Under the pieces are notes generated by a model. The model had not been told where the DNA came from, did no database searches, and was given only the letters and a program-made list of their open reading frames with translations. Shown here piece after piece: positions 60,607-64,000 of a DNA stretch of 64,000 nt. Location of the stretch: assembly GCA_965232455.1 (NCBI GenBank), contig OZ246981.1:3348001-3412000 (forward strand), in the 5' to 3' direction. Numbering within the stretch: position 1 is the first letter of the stretch; each line of letters begins with the position of its first letter. This stretch comes from JBFGFX01 sp965232455 (GTDB taxonomy: Bacteria; Pseudomonadota; Gammaproteobacteria; Steroidobacterales; Woeseiaceae). The translations under genes and the position numbers were made by a program.

Positions 60607-62076
60607 TTACGCCTCCAGACTCACGTAGGCATCCAGGCCGTGCAGGCCGCCTTCGCGGCCAACGCCGCTCTCCTTGTAGCCGCCGAACGGGGATGTCGGA
60701 TCGAATTTGTTGAACGTGTTGGCCCATATGACGCCGGCGCGCACGCCCCGGGTCATCTTGAAAATCTTGGCGCCTTTGTCGGTCCATACCCCGCCCGACA
60801 ATCCGTAGGGCGTGTTGTTCGCTTTCGTCAGACCTTCCTCCAGGGTGCGGAACGTCTGCACGGCCAGCACCGGCCCAAAAATCTCCTCCTGAACGACACG
60901 ATTCGACTGGGACACACCGGTGAAAATTGTCGGACGGCACCAGTAGCCTCGGTCCGGCAACGGGCAGGCGCTTTGGTACATTTCAGCGCCTTCGTCGCGG
61001 CCGAGACGCAAATACGACTCTATCGTCTCGAGCTGCTGAGCCGAATTGATCGCTCCGATGTCCGTGTTCTTGTCCATCGGGTCGCCGACGATGAGCGTGT
61101 CCATCCGGTCGCGAAGTTTTGCGATCACCTCTTCGGCGACGGACTCCTGGACAAAAAGCCGGGACCCCGCGCAGCAGACGTGCCCCTGATTGAAAAATAT
61201 GCCGTTGACGATGCCCTCGACGGCCTGATCGACGGCCGCGTCCTCGAAGATGATGTTGGCGGCCTTGCCGCCGAGTTCCAGCGTGTACTTTTTGCTCGTA
61301 CCCGCGAGGGATTTCTGGATTAGACGACCGACCGCTGTCGATCCGGTAAACGCAAGCTTGTCGACGTCACCGTGGTTGACCAGCGCGGCGCCGGTCTCGC
61401 CGGCCCCGGTAATGATATTGACCACGCCCGGCGGAACGCCGGCGTCGCGGATCAGCTCCGACAGTTTCATTGCGGTCAGTGGCGTCGTTTCGGCCGGCTT
61501 CAGCACGACGGTGTTGCCGCAGGCAAGCGCCGGCGCGATTTTCCAAGCCGCCATCAGCAGCGGAAAATTCCACGGGATTATCTGCCCGGCGACCCCGAGC
61601 GCTTTCGCCCGGCGACCGGGAAATGCGTAGTCGAGCTTGTCGGCCCAGCCGGCGTAATAGAAGAAGTGCGCGGCCGCCAACGGCACGTCGATGTCGCGCG
61701 ACTCGCGGATGGGTTTGCCGCCGTCGAGCGACTCGATGGCGGCGAATTCGCGCGCCCGTTCCTGCAGCATGCGCGCGACGCGGTAAATGTATTTGCCACG
61801 TTCGGCGGCCTTCATTTTCGACCAGGCGCGATGCGCCTTGCGCGCTGCCGCGACCGCGGCATCCACGTCGGCGGCGCCCGCCAACGCTACCGAACTCAGC
61901 GTCTCCTCCGTGGCCGGGTTGACGGTCTCGAAATAACGGCCTTCTTCGGGCGCGACGAATTCACCGCCGATGAACAGATCGTATTTATCGTCGATCCGAA
62001 TGTGATCGGTGCTTTCCGGCGCCGGCGAATACTGCCAGCCGCCGTCGAATGCGAGATTGTTTGTTTGTGTGTCCAC
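60607..62076 (-). CDS. Aldehyde dehydrogenase, full length
   Basis: A 489-residue NAD(P)+-dependent aldehyde dehydrogenase. AGQIIPWNFPLLMAAWKIAPAL (NAD and the Asn), FTGSTAVGR, LELGGKAANIIF (base Glu), NQGHVCCAGSRLF (catalytic Cys) and EEIFGPVLAVQTF. Position after deoC suggests it oxidises the acetaldehyde released from deoxyribose-5-phosphate. It begins about 31 bases after deoC. Confidence 0.92.
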   Translation of the reverse strand: MDTQTNNLAFDGGWQYSPAPESTDHIRIDDKYDLFIGGEFVAPEEGRYFETVNPATEETLSSVALAGAADVDAAVAAARKAHRAWSKMKAAERGKYIYRVARMLQERAREFAAIESLDGGKPIRESRDIDVPLAAAHFFYYAGWADKLDYAFPGRRAKALGVAGQIIPWNFPLLMAAWKIAPALACGNTVVLKPAETTPLTAMKLSELIRDAGVPPGVVNIITGAGETGAALVNHGDVDKLAFTGSTAVGRLIQKSLAGTSKKYTLELGGKAANIIFEDAAVDQAVEGIVNGIFFNQGHVCCAGSRLFVQESVAEEVIAKLRDRMDTLIVGDPMDKNTDIGAINSAQQLETIESYLRLGRDEGAEMYQSACPLPDRGYWCRPTIFTGVSQSNRVVQEEIFGPVLAVQTFRTLEEGLTKANNTPYGLSGGVWTDKGAKIFKMTRGVRAGVIWANTFNKFDPTSPFGGYKESGVGREGGLHGLDAYVSLEA

Positions 62077-62085
62077 GTTCGTTCT

Positions 62086-62104
62086 CTAGAGCCTGTTAAC
62101 ACTA
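62086..62104. repeat. Dispersed repeat, copy 3 (short)
   Basis: CTAGAGCCTGTTAACACTA between deoC and the aldehyde dehydrogenase, like the start of the repeat at 54897 (CTAGGGCCTGTCAACACCA). Confidence 0.4.
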
Positions 62105-62106
62105 GC

Positions 62107-63033
62107 TCAGTCGATGGAAAAATAGTCGGCGGACTGGTACACGCCGGTCGCCTGTTTTTGCAGCTGCATCAGGACGTCGTTAGCCAGTGAACTTGCACCG
62201 AAACGAAACCATTCCGGCGTCATCCACGCGTTGCCGAGCGTTTCCCGCAGCATAACGAGATAGTGCAACGCCAGTTTGGACTTCGAGATTCCGCCGGCCG
62301 GCTTCATGCCGACCATACGCCCGGTGCCCGAATGATAGTCTTTGATAGCCTGCAGCATGACCAGGGTCACGGGCATCGTCGCAGCCGGCTGGATTTTACC
62401 GGTGGACGTCTTGATGAAATCGGCGCCGGCGTGCATCGCAAGAACGCTGGCGCGGCGCACGCGATCGAGCGTTCCGAGCTCACCCGTTTCCAGGATCACC
62501 TTGAGATGCGCGTCGCCGCAGGCCTCTTTGATCGCCGCGATTTCGTCAAACACGAATGCGTATTCTCCCTGCAGGAACGCGCCCCGCGAAATGACCATGT
62601 CGATTTCGTCGGCGCCCTCGTCGACGGCCATGCGCGTGTCGTCGAGCTTCACCGTCAGGGCGGACATCCCGCTGGGGAACGCCGTCGCCACCGAGGCAAC
62701 GTTGATATCGACGTCGCCGAGCGCCTTCTTGGCGACGCCGACCATCGTCGGATACACGCAGACGGCCGCGACGTGCGGCAGTCCCGGCAGCGAGTCGTGC
62801 AGGTGGACCGCCTTCTGACAGAGCTGGCGTACTTTGCCGGGCGTGTCCTGACCCTCCAGCGTGGTCAGGTCGATCATGCTGAGCGCCAGCTTGAGTCCCT
62901 GGACCTTGGATTCCTTTTTGATGCTGCGGGTCTGGAATCGGGCGACCCGTTCGTTGACGCCAACCTCGTCCACGCGCCTGACGCGGCTCAGGTCGGGCAT
63001 CGGACTGTGCGGTCTTGCGGCGGAAGCACTCAT
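62107..63033 (-). CDS. deoC: Deoxyribose-phosphate aldolase
   Basis: A 308-residue class I aldolase splitting 2-deoxyribose-5-phosphate into glyceraldehyde-3-phosphate and acetaldehyde. Schiff-base Lys is in ADFIKTSTGKIQPAAT; VKLDDTRMAVDEGADEIDMV and VILETGEL precede it. About 50-60 residues longer at the N-terminus than small DeoC, as in the eukaryote-like branch. Starts six bases after deoD. Confidence 0.94.
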   Translation of the reverse strand: MSASAARPHSPMPDLSRVRRVDEVGVNERVARFQTRSIKKESKVQGLKLALSMIDLTTLEGQDTPGKVRQLCQKAVHLHDSLPGLPHVAAVCVYPTMVGVAKKALGDVDINVASVATAFPSGMSALTVKLDDTRMAVDEGADEIDMVISRGAFLQGEYAFVFDEIAAIKEACGDAHLKVILETGELGTLDRVRRASVLAMHAGADFIKTSTGKIQPAATMPVTLVMLQAIKDYHSGTGRMVGMKPAGGISKSKLALHYLVMLRETLGNAWMTPEWFRFGASSLANDVLMQLQKQATGVYQSADYFSID

Positions 63034-63039
63034 CGCCGG

Positions 63040-63753
63040 TTACTCACACGAACGCACGGCGTCGAGCGCCACCAGAATCATTTCGTCGAACGTCGTTTGG
63101 CGTTCCTCGGAAGACAGCGCGTCGCCCGTACGTATGTCGTCACTCACGGTGCATACCGCCAGGGCCTCCACACCGTGTTCCGCCGCCAGCGGATAAATGC
63201 CGGCCGCTTCCATTTCGACGCCGAGCACGTTGTACTTCGCCATCGTCTCGAACATGTCCGGATCGGGCGTATAAAACAAATCGGCCGAAAAAATATTGCC
63301 GACGTGATAACGAACGTTGTTTGCCTCCGCCGCCTCGACCGCGTTTTGCACCAGCGAAAACGTCGCGATCGGCGCAAGATCGTAGCCGCCGAAACGCATC
63401 CTGTTCACGCTGGAGTCCGTGCAGGCGCCCATCGCGATCAGGACGTCGCGCAGCTTGACGTCGGGATGGGACGTGCCGCAGCTGCCAACCCGGACCAGTC
63501 GCTTGGCCCCGTACTCGGTAATCAGCTCCGTGCAATATATCGACACTGACGGTATTCCCATGCCGTGCGCCATCACCGACACCGGCATGCCCTTGTATTC
63601 CCCGGTGAATCCCCACATGTTGCGGACGTCGGTGACACGGCGCGCGCGGTCCAGGTAGGTTTCGGCGATGTATTGAGCGCGTAACGGGTCGCCGGGCATC
63701 AGGACCGTCTCGGCGAAATCGCCGGGCGCCGCGTTCATGTGTTTGGTTGCCAT
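63040..63753 (-). CDS. deoD: Purine nucleoside phosphorylase, DeoD type
   Basis: A 237-residue hexameric-type phosphorylase releasing purine bases from (deoxy)nucleosides. PGDPLRAQYIAE near 20 (phosphate), HGMGIPSVSIY, VRVGSCGTS, VEMEAAGIY and SDDIRTGD with the catalytic Asp. First of the deoD-deoC-ALDH-ALDH run. Released guanine and hypoxanthine could enter the salvage and breakdown genes at 37-48 kb. Confidence 0.95.
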   Translation of the reverse strand: MATKHMNAAPGDFAETVLMPGDPLRAQYIAETYLDRARRVTDVRNMWGFTGEYKGMPVSVMAHGMGIPSVSIYCTELITEYGAKRLVRVGSCGTSHPDVKLRDVLIAMGACTDSSVNRMRFGGYDLAPIATFSLVQNAVEAAEANNVRYHVGNIFSADLFYTPDPDMFETMAKYNVLGVEMEAAGIYPLAAEHGVEALAVCTVSDDIRTGDALSSEERQTTFDEMILVALDAVRSCE

Positions 63754-63847
63754 GCGTTCTCACTGCTGTCGACTAAAACGTCGCTTGTCGGGTTCGGCGC
63801 GCCGGACAGCCGGGCGGCGACACCTTGCTTCCGGGGGATTTCTTAGT

Positions 63848-64000
63848 CTACCACCGCGACACCGTCGACATCCCGCCATCGACAATCAGGTTGGCACCGC
63901 TAATCCAGCGGGCAGCCGGGCTCAGCAGGAAAAGCACCGCGTCGGCAACGTCGGCCGCGCTGCCGAGCCTGTTCAATGGTGCATTGTCAAGCCAGCGTCG
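63848..64000 (-). CDS. Short-chain dehydrogenase/reductase, C-terminal end only
   Basis: The last 50 codons of a leftward gene whose start lies beyond the window. Translation reads NRLGSAADVADAVLFLLS, then ARWISGANLIVDGGMSTVSR and a TAG. The pattern RxGxxxDVADAVLFLLSxxAxxISGxxLxVDGG is the standard C-terminus of classical SDR enzymes. Substrate cannot be told. It lies 94 bases upstream of deoD in the same direction. Confidence 0.85.
   Translation of the reverse strand, partial: RRWLDNAPLNRLGSAADVADAVLFLLSPAARWISGANLIVDGGMSTVSRW

Noticed and set aside
1..64000. CRISPR arrays, tRNA, rRNA, prophage, integrase or transposase genes
   Set aside because: None seen on reading; the only mobile-type elements are the non-coding CTAG elements and REP-like repeats.

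Overview
The window is a dense, high-GC chromosomal segment of a heterotrophic proteobacterium. Gene content (Fds-type formate dehydrogenase, hut genes with a HutF/HutG branch and a GntR-type HutC, Bcr/CflA efflux, PuuD urate oxidase, TolA/TonB-like proteins) and codon use fit a gammaproteobacterium. A Woeseia/Steroidobacter-like lineage is my guess only; nothing here fixes the genus. I saw no rRNA, tRNA, CRISPR array, phage or transposase gene.

Layout. 1-4153: the 3' part of a formate dehydrogenase operon (fdsB, fdsA). 4154-6960: a looser stretch with lower GC and small, poorly known proteins (secreted protein, DUF4386 protein, two very small proteins). 6960-9653: exported amidase, a membrane protein and a SYLF-domain protein. 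9814-18947: histidine utilisation. hutF-hutC-hutU-hutH-hutG run leftward and hutI runs rightward from a shared region holding a perfect TGTA-N2-TACA HutC operator. A sulfite dehydrogenase-like pair (sorA, sorB) is translationally chained to the end of the hut operon. 19014-26950: small hypothetical, RidA, GNAT, TolA-like, TonB-like, NrtS, Bcr/CflA efflux, nitroreductase, thiolase, nucleotide-transporter-like and peroxiredoxin genes. 27023-30391: a MacAB-like export system. 30550-36995: a 7TM-PAS-PAS-GGDEF protein, an acidic protein with a threefold repeat, a MarR-GNAT-GNAT protein with a perfect palindrome at its start, HAD, APH-like kinase and LOG genes. 37008-48458: purine salvage and breakdown (two divergent paralogous phosphoribosyltransferases, guaD, allA, alc, uraD, puuD, xdhC, xdhB, xdhA, uraH). 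48609-51344: an exported GMC oxidoreductase operon ending in a lipoprotein RidA. 51723-57744: a little-known locus with a phosphatase/degenerate-kinase fusion, a CotH-like kinase, a lipase-like hydrolase, an SdiA-regulated-type protein and a DUF4956 membrane protein. 57873-64000: adenosine kinase, a metallo-beta-lactamase-fold hydrolase, and a deoxynucleoside catabolic operon (deoD, deoC, two aldehyde dehydrogenases) next to a truncated SDR gene.

How it fits together. Guanine becomes xanthine (GuaD), then urate (XdhAB, matured by XdhC), then 5-hydroxyisourate (PuuD), OHCU (UraH) and allantoin (UraD); allantoate becomes ureidoglycolate (Alc) and glyoxylate (AllA). Allantoinase is the one step not encoded here. 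Histidine breakdown by this hut set ends in glutamate plus formate, which the formate dehydrogenase at the left edge could oxidise.

The features I find most worth a second look are (i) the 51.7-57.7 kb phosphatase/kinase-like locus, and (ii) a family of CTAG-ended inverted repeats. Two copies of about 270 bp keep their stems paired although their sequences have diverged, and the CTAG ends of these repeats supply the TAG stop codons of neighbouring genes.
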